The notes below the pieces were generated by a model. That model searched no databases and was not told the DNA's origin. It was given only the letters and a program-made list of their open reading frames with translations. Below, one piece after another: positions 34,727 through 45,138 of a stretch of 64,000 nt of DNA. The translations under genes and the position numbers were made by a program. The stretch spans positions 496,001 through 560,000 of the forward strand of contig NZ_CP023449.1 of NCBI RefSeq assembly GCF_002355275.1. The letters are read 5' to 3'. How positions within the stretch are numbered: position 1 is the first letter of the stretch; each line of letters begins with the position of its first letter. This DNA comes from Rhizorhabdus dicambivorans. GTDB lineage: Bacteria > Pseudomonadota > Alphaproteobacteria > Sphingomonadales > Sphingomonadaceae.

Positions 34727-34806
34727 CGGCACCGGCCCGCTCCCCCGCCCGGCCCGCCATTGATTATACCCTGTGGGAGGCCGGGTGGGGGAGCGGGCCG
34801 GTGCCG
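34727..34806. repeat. 28-bp inverted repeat between argJ and GST genes
   Basis: CGGCACCGGCCCGCTCCCCC-GCCCGGCC (34727-34754) pairs with 34779-34806 at 27 of 28 positions; the exception is a G-U-compatible C-to-T change. The 24-base loop contains ATTGATTATACC. It would form a very stable hairpin after argJ, ahead of the GST gene. Confidence 0.85.
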
Positions 34807-34835
34807 TTATCGGCGTCAGCCGATCAAAAAAGCCC

Positions 34836-36059
34836 TCAGCTGCGGTAATCGGCGTTGATCGAGATATAGCCGTGGGTCAGGTCGCAGGTCCAAACCGTGG
34901 CGCGACCGTCGCCGAGGCCGAGGTCCACCCCGATCTCGATCTCCTTGCCCTTCAGATGCGCGGCGACCGGCGCCTCGTCATAGCCCTCCACCGCCAGGCC
35001 GCCGCTGGCGACCTGGGTTCCGCCGAAGCGGATCGACAGCCTGTCGCGCTCGGCGGGCTCGCCGGCCTTGCCGACAGCCATCACCACGCGGCCCCAGTTG
35101 GCGTCCTCGCCCGCGATCGCGGTCTTCACCAGCGGCGAATTGGCGATCGACATGCCGATGCGCTGGGCGCTGGCGTCGCTCTCGGCGCCCTCCACCGTGA
35201 TCGCGATGAACTTGGACGCGCCCTCGCCGTCGCGGACCACCTGCTGGGCGAGGTCGAGGCACAGCTCGGTCAGTGCCGCCTGCAGCGCATCGGCGCCGGC
35301 ATCGTCGATCGATTCGAGCCGGGGATTGCCCGCCTTGCCGGTCGCGAAGGCGAGCACGGTGTCGCTGGTCGATGTGTCGCCGTCGACGGTGATGCAGGAG
35401 AAGCTCTGGCGGTTCGCGCTGTCCAGCATCGCCTGGAGCAGGCCGGGCGCGATCGCAGCGTCGGTGAAGATGAAGCCCAGCATCGTCGCCATGTCCGGCG
35501 CGATCATCCCCGATCCCTTGATGATGCCGACCAGCTCGACCCGGGTGCCGCCGATCATGGCCGATGCGCGGGCGCCCTTGGCGAAGGTGTCGGTGGTCAT
35601 GATCGTGGCGGCGGCTTCCTCCCAGCTCGCCTCGGGCGCCTGCAGCACCGCGTCGATCCCGGCCTCGGCCTTGTCGATCGGCAGCGGCACGCCGATCACG
35701 CCGGTCGAGGCGACGAATATGTCCGACGGCTTGCAGCGGACCGCGCCGGCCACCCGCGCGGTGATAGCCTCCACCGCCGCGCGCCCCCGGTTGCCGGTGA
35801 AGGCGTTGCTGTTGCCGGCATTGACGACCAGCGCCCGCGCCTGGCCCAGCGGCAGCGCGGCGCGGCACCATTCCACCTCGGGCGAGGGGCATCTGCTTTT
35901 CGTCGTCACCCCGGCGACGGCGGTGCCTTCGTCGAAGGCGGCGAAGGTCAGGTCGGCACGGTCCCATGTCTTGTAGCCCGCGCGCGCCACAGCGATCCGC
36001 ACGCCGGCGATCGGCGGCAGATCGGGGAAGGATGCGGGGGCAAGCGGGGAACGGTCCAT
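34836..36059 (-). CDS. argJ: ArgJ, glutamate N-acetyltransferase
   Basis: ArgJ moves the acetyl group from N-acetylornithine to glutamate (and may use acetyl-CoA), recycling the acetyl group in arginine synthesis. The 407-residue precursor cleaves itself between A191 and T192 in 'GMIAPDMATMLGF', making Thr the nucleophile. Other family segments are 'ALVVNAGNSNAFTG' and 'ASTGVIGVPLP' and the closing 'LTHGYISINADYRS'. I start it at 36059, since residues encoded further upstream (to 36125) are not conserved and contain Pro-rich noise. It is divergent from secA. Confidence 0.96.
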   Translation of the reverse strand: MDRSPLAPASFPDLPPIAGVRIAVARAGYKTWDRADLTFAAFDEGTAVAGVTTKSRCPSPEVEWCRAALPLGQARALVVNAGNSNAFTGNRGRAAVEAITARVAGAVRCKPSDIFVASTGVIGVPLPIDKAEAGIDAVLQAPEASWEEAAATIMTTDTFAKGARASAMIGGTRVELVGIIKGSGMIAPDMATMLGFIFTDAAIAPGLLQAMLDSANRQSFSCITVDGDTSTSDTVLAFATGKAGNPRLESIDDAGADALQAALTELCLDLAQQVVRDGEGASKFIAITVEGAESDASAQRIGMSIANSPLVKTAIAGEDANWGRVVMAVGKAGEPAERDRLSIRFGGTQVASGGLAVEGYDEAPVAAHLKGKEIEIGVDLGLGDGRATVWTCDLTHGYISINADYRS

Positions 36060-36126
36060 GGGTGACTCCGGAATGATTGCCGGGCCTATAGGGGGAGCCG
36101 GCCAACTTTTGAAGTTCAGCCCCAAA

Positions 36127-36272
36127 AGATCCTCCCTGTCCTAAGGACGGGGAGGGGGACCACTCGAAGAGTGGTGGAGGGGTCGGCGCGCAGCGCCGGC
36201 TTCGCCGCCGCCGCCTCCACCATTCGCCAGGCGAATGGTCCCCCTACCCACCGCTGCGTGGCAGGGAGGAAC
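36127..36272. repeat. family E palindromic repeat (paired arms)
   Basis: GATCCTCCCTG... and ...CAGGGAGGA mark the ends; inside, GGGGACCACTC/GAGTGGTGGAGGGGT and GCCTCCACCATTCGCC/GGCGAATGGTCCCC form further hairpins. The same layout recurs at 50892-51014. The argJ-secA gap (36060-36376) holds this repeat and the secA promoter, and nothing else that I can see. Confidence 0.85.
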
Positions 36273-36284
36273 TGCGCCGTACAA

Positions 36285-36313
36285 TTGACCAATGCCGGAA
36301 CGGAACCTATCTG
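36285..36313 (+). promoter_or_regulatory. candidate secA promoter
   Basis: TTGACC (36285-36290) and TATCTG (36308-36313) are 17 bases apart, 63 bases before the secA start. The -35 box is nearly consensus; the -10 box is moderate. Confidence 0.5.
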
Positions 36314-36376
36314 CACCGGGATCATTTGCGCGGCGGCCCGTTGGCCGATCGCACAGCCCTGTCTCAAGGAATGCCC

Positions 36377-39112
<2,736 letters not shown>

Positions 39113-39138
39113 GCAGCCAAAGCCTCGAGACGAAAAGC

Positions 39139-39230
39139 CGTCATCCTGAACTTGTTGCAGGATCCACCGTTTCACGGGAGAGGACGGCGCGGATGACGGG
39201 TGGATGCTGAAACAGGTCCGGCATGACGGT
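39139..39230. repeat. family B relative after secA
   Basis: CCGTCATCCTGAACTTGTTG-CAGGATCCACC and the inverted GGTGGATGCTGAAACAGG-TCCGGCATGACGG flank a short core. The arms share the GTCAT...ATGAC ends with the other family B copies but a different centre. Confidence 0.75.
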
Positions 39231-39262
39231 TCAGGCGGGGCGCGGCGTCCGGATGCTTGCCC

Positions 39263-39634
39263 ATGAAATCCCCCATCAAACGCTGGGGCTGGTTCCTGCT
39301 CGGCTGGATGATGGTGGCGCTGGGCTTCATCGGCGCGGTGCTGCCGGTGATGCCGACGACGATCTTCCTGATCCTTGCCGCCGGCTGCTTCAGCCATTCC
39401 AGCCCGCGCTTCGAGGCCTGGCTGCTCGACCATCAATGGTTCGGCCCGTCGATCCGCCGCTGGCGCGAGCGTGGCGCGATTCCGCGCACGGCGAAGATCG
39501 TCGCGATCGTCAGCATGGCGGGCGGCTATGCGGTGCTGCTGTTCACCGTCGATCCGCTGTGGTGGATCGACCTGATCGTCGCCGCCGCGCTGATCGCCTG
39601 CGCGGCCTATGTGGCGACGCGGCCCGACGCCTGA
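39263..39634 (+). CDS. DUF454 (YbaN-like) inner-membrane protein
   Basis: A 123-residue protein of the DUF454/YbaN family. Three or four membrane helices are seen (about 8-28, 30-44, 72-92 and 96-116), and the family signature 'LPVMPTTIFLILAAGCFSHS' followed by SPRFEAWLLDH is complete. No function is established for the family. ATG 39263 is chosen over a TTG six bases earlier. The gene is flanked by a repeat and the AT-rich promoter region of the hybrid kinase; no operon partner. Confidence 0.9.
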   Translation: MKSPIKRWGWFLLGWMMVALGFIGAVLPVMPTTIFLILAAGCFSHSSPRFEAWLLDHQWFGPSIRRWRERGAIPRTAKIVAIVSMAGGYAVLLFTVDPLWWIDLIVAAALIACAAYVATRPDA

Positions 39635-39695
39635 AAGCACCGCGCGGGCCCGCCTGCGCAACGACGTTGCGGCATGCGGCACTGGCGTTCACCAT

Positions 39696-39710
39696 TTAAC
39701 GAAAGTTTAC
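39696..39710 (+). promoter_or_regulatory. weak CtrA-box-like site
   Basis: TTAA-CGAAAGT-TTAC matches the CtrA consensus TTAA-N7-TTAA at seven of eight positions, 85 bases before the hybrid kinase gene in an AT-rich stretch. A single near match is weak evidence. Confidence 0.25.
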
Positions 39711-39794
39711 ATCAACGCCTTTCCCTTAACCGCAATCTGTAACTAAAAGGCTTCGAAGAGCGGCGCTTAGCCGCAGGGGAGCAGTTCGAGTCCG

Positions 39795-41735
39795 ATGGAG
39801 AGCCCAGCCGACGCCGGTCGCCTGCTGACGCTTGCGGAGACGCTTGCGGGGCTCGGCTATTGGCGCTCCGATCGCAGCAGGAACAACTTCTCCTGGTCGC
39901 CCCAGATGTACCGCATCCTGGGGATCGCGCCCGATGCGGCGCCCGGCCCCGACCTGTTCCGCGCCCATTATCATCCCGACGATCTCGACAAGGTGGAGTT
40001 CGCGGTCGGCGAGGCGGCGCGCACCGGCACCATGCCGCCCACCCGGTTTCGCTGGATCCGTCCCGACGGCCGGCTCGTGCACATCGAGGTCGCCGCCCAG
40101 CGTGAGGGCGAGGGCGAGATGATCGGCATATTGCGCGACGTGACCGAGGAGGTCGAGGGCGAGCGGGCGCTGATCGCGGCACGGGATCAGGCTCGCGCCG
40201 CCGAACGCACCAAGGCCGAGATGCTCGAGGTGATGAGCCACGAGATCCGCACCCCGATGCACGGCGTGCTAACCGCGATCGACCAGCTGCGCCGCGATCC
40301 GAGTGATGCCCAGCGTGCCGCGCTGCTCGCCAATCTCAGCCAGGGCGCCTCGACGGTGATGAGCGTGGTCGACGACATGCTCGATTATACCAGGGTCGAG
40401 GCTGGCCGCGTCGTGATCGAAAGCATCAACTTCGACCTGAAGTCGGTGGTCCGCACCACGGTGGACCTGTTCAATGGCACCGCCGCGGCCAAGGGGCTCA
40501 GCCTCGACGTCCATGGGCTGGACGGCGATCCCGCGATCCTGAAGGGCGATCCCGCGCGGCTCCAGCAATTGCTGTCGAACCTGATCGGCAATGCCATCAA
40601 GTTCACCGAGACCGGCAGCGTCTCGGTCGGCCTCTCGCCGACCCGGTCCGACGACAAGGCCGATTACTGGATGATCATCGTCCGCGACAGCGGCCAGGGG
40701 CTGGGCGAGGAGGCGCTGGGCCGAATCTTCTCCCGCTCGGAGCAGGCCGATGCGGCGCGGCTGCGGATGCAGGGCCGCACCGGCCTCGGCCTTGCGATCA
40801 GCCAGCAGCTCGCCGAGGCGATGGGCGGGTCGATCGCGGTGGCGAGCGATCCCGGCAAGGGCACGACCTTCTCGGTCGAACTGCCGTTCAAGCGCGCTGA
40901 CGCCGATGCGGTCCGCGCCGCGGCCGAAGCGGTTCCGACCGGCCCGATGCGCATCCTGCTGGCCGAGGACAATCCGATCAACCGCCGGCTGATGGCCGGG
41001 CTGCTGACCCGCGAGGGCCACCAGGTCGTCGCGGTCGAGGACGGGCGCAAGGCGCTGGGCGCGATCTCCGGACAGCCGTTCGACCTGATCCTGATGGACA
41101 TGCAGATGCCCGAGCTGGACGGCATCGCCGCGACCCGGGCGATCCGCTCGCTGGATCCCCCCGCCTCGAACACCCCGATCCTGGCGATCAGCGCCGATTC
41201 GGCGCCCGAGCGGCGGCGCGTCTATTTCGATGCCGGCATCGACAGTTTCCTGCCCAAGCCGATCGTCTCCGCGCAGCTGCTGGAAATGATCGCCAAGATG
41301 CGGCGCAAGCCCACCGGCCCCGATATCGCCGGCGGCGACAGCTTCAACCGCGAACGCCTCAATGTGCTGGTCGAGAATGCCGGCTATGAAGACGCCGCCG
41401 TGCTGATGAAGATGCTGCTGTTCGACGTCAGCGATCGGCCGCAGCGCATCGGGGCGGCGGTGCGGGGCCAGGCCTGGGAGCTGGCGGCGGCGGAGGCGGA
41501 GGCGCTGCGCTCGCTGCTCGACAGCTTCGGCACGTTCAGCCTGTCGCGCCTTCTCGCCGCGATCGGCCGGCAATGCACCCGCCACGAATGCCCGCCCGCG
41601 CTGCTCGACGAACTGTTCGAGCAGGCCAAGGCGCTGGCGGCGCTGCTCCACGCGGAATTCGGCTCGGTGCCCAGCGCAATCGCCCATGCGATCGACAATG
41701 TGGTGGAGCCCGATTTCGGCAGGCGCAAGAACTAG
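39795..41735 (+). CDS. hybrid sensor histidine kinase with receiver and degenerate Hpt
   Basis: A 646-residue cytoplasmic protein without membrane helices. Order: a PAS domain (about 18-115), HisKA with the phosphorylated H149 in 'EVMSHEIRTPMHGVL', an ATPase domain (about 255-375, 'NLIGNAIKFTETGSV', DSGQGLG, 'GLGLAISQQLAEAMGG'), a receiver (about 391-510, phosphoacceptor D435 in ILMDMQMPELDG) and a C-terminal helical segment (about 520-625). The last part has the layout of an Hpt domain, but Glu569 stands where the phosphorylated His would be ('EAEALRSLLDSFG'). Phosphate would then need to leave to another Hpt protein, such as the one encoded at 43556. Signal unknown. Confidence 0.92.
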   Translation: MESPADAGRLLTLAETLAGLGYWRSDRSRNNFSWSPQMYRILGIAPDAAPGPDLFRAHYHPDDLDKVEFAVGEAARTGTMPPTRFRWIRPDGRLVHIEVAAQREGEGEMIGILRDVTEEVEGERALIAARDQARAAERTKAEMLEVMSHEIRTPMHGVLTAIDQLRRDPSDAQRAALLANLSQGASTVMSVVDDMLDYTRVEAGRVVIESINFDLKSVVRTTVDLFNGTAAAKGLSLDVHGLDGDPAILKGDPARLQQLLSNLIGNAIKFTETGSVSVGLSPTRSDDKADYWMIIVRDSGQGLGEEALGRIFSRSEQADAARLRMQGRTGLGLAISQQLAEAMGGSIAVASDPGKGTTFSVELPFKRADADAVRAAAEAVPTGPMRILLAEDNPINRRLMAGLLTREGHQVVAVEDGRKALGAISGQPFDLILMDMQMPELDGIAATRAIRSLDPPASNTPILAISADSAPERRRVYFDAGIDSFLPKPIVSAQLLEMIAKMRRKPTGPDIAGGDSFNRERLNVLVENAGYEDAAVLMKMLLFDVSDRPQRIGAAVRGQAWELAAAEAEALRSLLDSFGTFSLSRLLAAIGRQCTRHECPPALLDELFEQAKALAALLHAEFGSVPSAIAHAIDNVVEPDFGRRKN

Positions 41736-41834
41736 GCGGTATCGTCGCGCCGGCTCCATCCGATCCAGGTTCGGATGGGCAGGGTGCGACTCGTTGGTGA
41801 CGGGGTCGCATAATCCCGCTATTGGCGCGGTCCC

Positions 41835-43202
41835 ATGAAAGATTTACCCACCGTCGCGATCGTCGGCCGTCCGAACGTCGGCAAGTCGACGCTGTTCAAC
41901 CGTCTGGTCGGCAAGAAGCTGGCGCTGGTCGACGACCAGCCGGGCGTGACGCGCGACCGGCGCGAGGGCGACGCCTCCCTGCTCGGCATGGACTTCAAGA
42001 TCATCGACACCGCCGGTTTCGAGACCGACGACCCGCAGACCCTGCCCGGCCGGATGCGCGCGCAGACCCAGGCGGCGGTACGCGACGCCGATGTCGCGCT
42101 GTTCATGATCGACGCGCGCGCCGGGCTCACCCCGCTCGACGAGGAGATCGCCAACTGGCTGCGCGGTGAGGATACGCCGGTGGTCGTCCTCGCCAACAAG
42201 GCTGAAGGCAAGGCCGCCGAGCATGGCGTGCTGGAGGCGTTCAACCTGGGCCTCGGCGATCCGGTTCCCTTCTCGGCCGAGCATGGCGAAGGGATCGTCG
42301 ACCTGTTCGAGGCGCTGCGCCCGCATGTCGACCGCGAGGAGGACGAGTTCGCGGAGGACGCGGACGACGATGAGGAGGCGAGCGGCCCGCTCAAGCTCGC
42401 CATCGTCGGCCGTCCCAATGCCGGCAAGTCGACGCTGATCAACAAGATCCTCGGCGAACAGCGGATGATCACCGGGCCCGAGGCCGGCATCACCCGCGAT
42501 TCGATCGCGATCGACTGGGACTGGAAGGCGCCCGATGGCGAGATCCGCCCGATCCGGCTGATCGATACCGCCGGCATGCGCAAGCGCGCCAAGGTGCAGG
42601 ACAAGCTGGAGAAGCTGTCGGTCGCCGACGGCCTGCGCGCGGTCGACTTCGCCGAGGTCGTCGTGCTGCTGCTCGATGCGACGCTGGGGCTGGAGGCGCA
42701 GGACCTGCGCATCGCCGACAAGGTGCTGCAGGAGGGCCGCGCGCTCATCATCGCGCTGAGCAAATGGGATGTGGCGCAGGACCCCCCCTCGCTTTTCCAG
42801 GGGGTGCGCGCGGCGCTCGACGAGGGGCTGGCGCAGGTCAAGGGCCTGCCGCTGCTCACCGTCTCGGGCGAGACCGGGCGCGGCATCGACCAGCTGCTCC
42901 AGGTCGCGCACGAGACCCGCGAGGCCTGGTCGAAGCGCGTCTCGACCGGCCAGCTCAACCGCTGGTTCGAAAAGGCGATCGAGGCCAATCCGCCGCCCGC
43001 CCCCGGCGGCAGGCGGATCAAGCTGCGCTACCTGACCCAGGCGCGCACCCGCCCGCCCAGCTTCGTGCTGTTCGGCACGCGGGTCGATCAGCTGCCGGAG
43101 AGCTACAAGCGCTATCTGGTCAACGGCATCCGCCGCGAACTGGGCTTCGGCGCGGTGCCCGTGCGGCTGACCGTCCGGGCGCCCAAGAACCCGTTCGACT
43201 GA
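41835..43202 (+). CDS. der: Der (EngA), double-GTPase ribosome assembly factor
   Basis: Der has two GTPase domains and matures the 50S subunit. The 455-residue protein shows G1 motifs GRPNVGKS (11-18) and GRPNAGKS (near 190-197), each followed by G3 (DTAGFETDD and DTAGMRKRA) and G4 (NKAE; a second at SKWD), and the C-terminal KH-like domain ('IKLRYLTQARTRPPSFVLF'). An acidic linker (about 170-185, rich in Asp/Glu) separates the GTPases. The start ATG 41835 fits the family length. The small TusA-like gene follows after one base. Confidence 0.97.
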   Translation: MKDLPTVAIVGRPNVGKSTLFNRLVGKKLALVDDQPGVTRDRREGDASLLGMDFKIIDTAGFETDDPQTLPGRMRAQTQAAVRDADVALFMIDARAGLTPLDEEIANWLRGEDTPVVVLANKAEGKAAEHGVLEAFNLGLGDPVPFSAEHGEGIVDLFEALRPHVDREEDEFAEDADDDEEASGPLKLAIVGRPNAGKSTLINKILGEQRMITGPEAGITRDSIAIDWDWKAPDGEIRPIRLIDTAGMRKRAKVQDKLEKLSVADGLRAVDFAEVVVLLLDATLGLEAQDLRIADKVLQEGRALIIALSKWDVAQDPPSLFQGVRAALDEGLAQVKGLPLLTVSGETGRGIDQLLQVAHETREAWSKRVSTGQLNRWFEKAIEANPPPAPGGRRIKLRYLTQARTRPPSFVLFGTRVDQLPESYKRYLVNGIRRELGFGAVPVRLTVRAPKNPFD

Positions 43203-43203
43203 A

Positions 43204-43422
43204 ATGGTGCCGGTCCGCGTCGATGCGCGCGGGATGCGCTGTCCCTGGCCGGTGCTGCGGCTTGCGCGGGCGATGCGCGAGCTGGGCGGCGGACCGGTCC
43301 TGATTCTCGCCGATGATCCGATCGCGCCCGGCGAGATCGCTGCGCTTGCCGCGGCGCAGGGGTGGGATGTCGTGGCGGCGGGCGAAGCGCATGGCTGGAT
43401 CGTCGCTTCGACCAAAGTCTGA
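43204..43422 (+). CDS. TusA-family sulfur carrier-like protein
   Basis: A 72-residue TusA/SirA-fold protein. The signature 'DARGMRCPWPVLRLARAM' includes C13, the residue that carries a persulfide in TusA. TusA proper passes sulfur to TusBCD/E for 2-thiouridine of tRNA; family members also act in molybdenum cofactor or sulfur oxidation, so the pathway is open. The start lies one base after the der stop, implying coupling. Length and motif match the family. Confidence 0.9.
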   Translation: MVPVRVDARGMRCPWPVLRLARAMRELGGGPVLILADDPIAPGEIAALAAAQGWDVVAAGEAHGWIVASTKV

Positions 43423-43555
43423 CGCCTCCGCCGAAATAGTTTCTGATGCCGTAACGAAAGCCGAAAACCGGGGCTAAACAAGACCATGCCGGTAACCTGT
43501 CATTTACGCCCCTGCCCTATGTTCCTTCCCGGGCAGCCAGGATGGCGAACGGGAC

Positions 43556-43990
43556 ATGGGCATGGTGCAGAGCGGCAACGGGGTGGTGAACTGGACGACG
43601 TTCGACCAGACGCGTGCCCTGATCGGCAATGATTTCACCAAGATCCTGGGCTATTATCGCGACGATGCCGCGAAATGCGTGGTCGCGGTCGAGCAGGCCT
43701 ACAAGCTGCGCGACGCCGTCTCGATGGTCCGCCCGGCGCACACGCTGAAGGGCGATTCGCTCCAGTTCGGCGGCGAGGCGCTTGGCAAGCTGGCCGAGCA
43801 TATCGAACATAGCGCGCGCCGCTGCGTCGAGGAGCACAGCGCCCCCGACAAGCTCGACGCCGAGATCCTCCAGCTGCGCCCGCTGCTGATCGAGACGCTG
43901 TCCCATTTCGAGCGCGCCCTGGCCAAGACCGCCGCCGTCCCGATGATCCGCCGCCCCGCCGCCGCCGGCTTCGGCCGCAAGGCGGGCTGA
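43556..43990 (+). CDS. Hpt-domain phosphotransfer protein
   Basis: A 144-residue stand-alone histidine phosphotransferase domain. The phosphorylated residue is H62 in 'VRPAHTLKGDSLQFGGEALG', the consensus Hpt motif (AHTLKG...G...L). The rest is a four-helix bundle with a Pro/Arg/Ala tail. It is not ChpT, which has a different fold. It could relay phosphate from the receiver of the hybrid kinase encoded 1.8 kb upstream, whose own Hpt-like end lacks the His. ATG at 43556 or 43562. A strong hairpin follows at 44020. Confidence 0.9.
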   Translation: MGMVQSGNGVVNWTTFDQTRALIGNDFTKILGYYRDDAAKCVVAVEQAYKLRDAVSMVRPAHTLKGDSLQFGGEALGKLAEHIEHSARRCVEEHSAPDKLDAEILQLRPLLIETLSHFERALAKTAAVPMIRRPAAAGFGRKAG

Positions 43991-44019
43991 GCCTCAAGAT
44001 TTTCCAGAGATAAACGCGG

Positions 44020-44049
44020 CTGACCCCCTTCCTGGCGGGAGGGGGTCAG
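44020..44049 (+). terminator. strong hairpin after the Hpt gene
   Basis: CTGACCCCCT (44020-44029) and AGGGGGTCAG (44040-44049) form a perfect 10-base stem, 30 bases after the stop. There is no long T-run (TATGTAGG), but the stem is stable. Confidence 0.6.
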
Positions 44050-44073
44050 TATGTAGGTACGCTGTTTCAACAG

Positions 44074-44106
44074 GCGTCCCCCCAGCGCAGGCTGGGGTCC
44101 ATGTCT
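44074..44106. repeat. family B half-element
   Basis: GCGTCCCCCCAGC-GCAGGCTGGGGTCCATG is a single right arm of the family B unit (inverse orientation). It sits between the convergent Hpt and bfr genes. Confidence 0.65.
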
Positions 44107-44122
44107 CTATTGCCTAAATGGT

Positions 44123-44143
44123 GCGGCTCGCTTTGGGAGCCGC
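44123..44143 (-). terminator. hairpin after bfr
   Basis: GCGGCTC and GAGCCGC form a 7-base stem around GCTTTGG, 18 bases beyond the bfr stop on the reverse strand, followed by ACCATTTAG. A modest intrinsic terminator. Confidence 0.5.
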
Positions 44144-44160
44144 GTTCGGACTGATCGCCT

Positions 44161-44640
44161 TCACTCCTCCAGTGCCTTGCTCTGCAGCTGGATGTAGTTC
44201 TGGATGCCCATCCGCTCGATCATCTCGAACTGGGTCTCGAGATGGTCGACATGCTCCTCTTCCGAATCGAGGATCGACTGGAGCAGGTCGCGGGAGATGT
44301 AGTCGCGGACCTGCTCGCAATAGGCGATGCCGTCGCGCAGCTGCGGGATCGCCTCATTCTCCAGCGCCAGATCGGCCTTCAATATCTCCTCGACCGTCTC
44401 GCCGATGCGCAGCCGGCCGAGCAGCTGGAAATTGGGCAGGCCGTCGAGGAACAGGATGCGTTTCGCCAGCCGGTCGGCATGCTTCATCTCGTCGATCGAT
44501 TCGCCATATTCGAACTTGGCGAGCTTCTCGATCCCCCAATGCTCCAGCATCCGGTAGTGGAGGAAATACTGGTTGATCGCGGTCAGCTCGTTCTTGAGCG
44601 TCTCGTTGAGGATCTCGATGACTTTCGCGTCACCCTTCAT
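44161..44640 (-). CDS. bfr: bacterioferritin
   Basis: Bfr stores iron as a 24-subunit shell with haem between subunits. The 159-residue protein keeps every functional residue at the standard numbers: ferroxidase ligands E18, E51, H54, E94, E127 and H130, and haem ligand M52. It is therefore expected to be active. ATG 44640 follows GGAGG at the correct spacing. The upstream gap has two copies of ATTCATTCGCA that may be iron-regulator sites. The ferredoxin gene bfd lies just upstream on the same strand, as in many proteobacteria. Confidence 0.97.
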   Translation of the reverse strand: MKGDAKVIEILNETLKNELTAINQYFLHYRMLEHWGIEKLAKFEYGESIDEMKHADRLAKRILFLDGLPNFQLLGRLRIGETVEEILKADLALENEAIPQLRDGIAYCEQVRDYISRDLLQSILDSEEEHVDHLETQFEMIERMGIQNYIQLQSKALEE

Positions 44641-44755
44641 CTTGGCCTCCACAATGATATCGGCTCGCGTCCTAATATAGATGCGTACCGATTAAAAGGC
44701 CGGGCAAGTTGCTTGTTCCAAAATAAGCTAATAAAAACAAATAGTTGAAATCGTT

Positions 44756-44801
44756 ATTCATTCGCAATCAGCGATAGGGCCGCTGTTGTGATTCATTCGC
44801 A
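44756..44801 (-). promoter_or_regulatory. pair of iron-box-like direct repeats upstream of bfr
   Basis: ATTCATTCGCA occurs at 44756-44766 and again at 44791-44801, both perfect, in the AT-rich region in front of bfr. A third copy with two changes lies before bfd (45058-45068, reverse strand). The repetition and the iron genes suggest a Fur-type binding motif. Confidence 0.45.
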
Positions 44802-44806
44802 CGAAC

Positions 44807-44830
44807 GAAAAGGCCGCCCGGAGGCGGCCT
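44807..44830 (-). terminator. intrinsic terminator after bfd
   Basis: On the reverse strand AGGCCGCC pairs with GGCGGCCT around TCCG, followed by TTTTCG. It begins 24 bases past the bfd stop. A textbook Rho-independent terminator, separating bfd from bfr. Confidence 0.85.
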
Positions 44831-44854
44831 CGTCATCGCGGAAGTGTGCGCGGA

Positions 44855-45025
44855 TCAGGCCGCGACCGATTCTTCCTCGACGATGCTGCGGGCGAAAGGC
44901 AGGCACTGGCCGCAGCGGGGACGGCGCCCCAGCGCCTCATAGGCGCTGCGCGGGCAGGTCGCGCCCTTGCGGACGGCGTCGCGCACCTCGGTTTCCCTGA
45001 TCGCATTGCAGACACATACAACCAT
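44855..45025 (-). CDS. bfd: bacterioferritin-associated ferredoxin
   Basis: A 56-residue [2Fe-2S] protein that passes electrons into bacterioferritin so that stored iron can be released. The cluster cysteines are C4 and C6 (VVCVCNAI) and C38 and C41 ('RPRCGQCLPFAR'), the normal spacing for Bfd. The ATG at 45025 starts the frame; the stop is TGA at 44855-44857. It is followed by a strong terminator, so bfd and bfr are probably separate transcripts. An iron-box-like sequence precedes it. Confidence 0.92.
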   Translation of the reverse strand: MVVCVCNAIRETEVRDAVRKGATCPRSAYEALGRRPRCGQCLPFARSIVEEESVAA

Positions 45026-45057
45026 GCAGCACCTCTCGAATCACCAGATAGCGCTAT

Positions 45058-45068
45058 TGCGACTGACT
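45058..45068 (-). promoter_or_regulatory. iron-box-like site upstream of bfd
   Basis: AGTCAGTCGCA on the reverse strand differs from the bfr motif ATTCATTCGCA at two positions, and the surrounding CTATTGATAGTCAGTCGCAA is AT-rich. It lies 33 bases before the bfd start. Confidence 0.4.
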
Positions 45069-45138
45069 ATCAATAGTGTTTGCACGCGGTTCGTCGCATC
45101 GCTTGCATGGCGGGCGCAGGCCTGCTCTAGCGCCGCCG

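Noticed and set aside
44114-44320. Small reverse-strand gene near the end of bfr
   Set aside because: It overlaps bfr in another frame and includes its terminator hairpin; proline/arginine-rich, no support.
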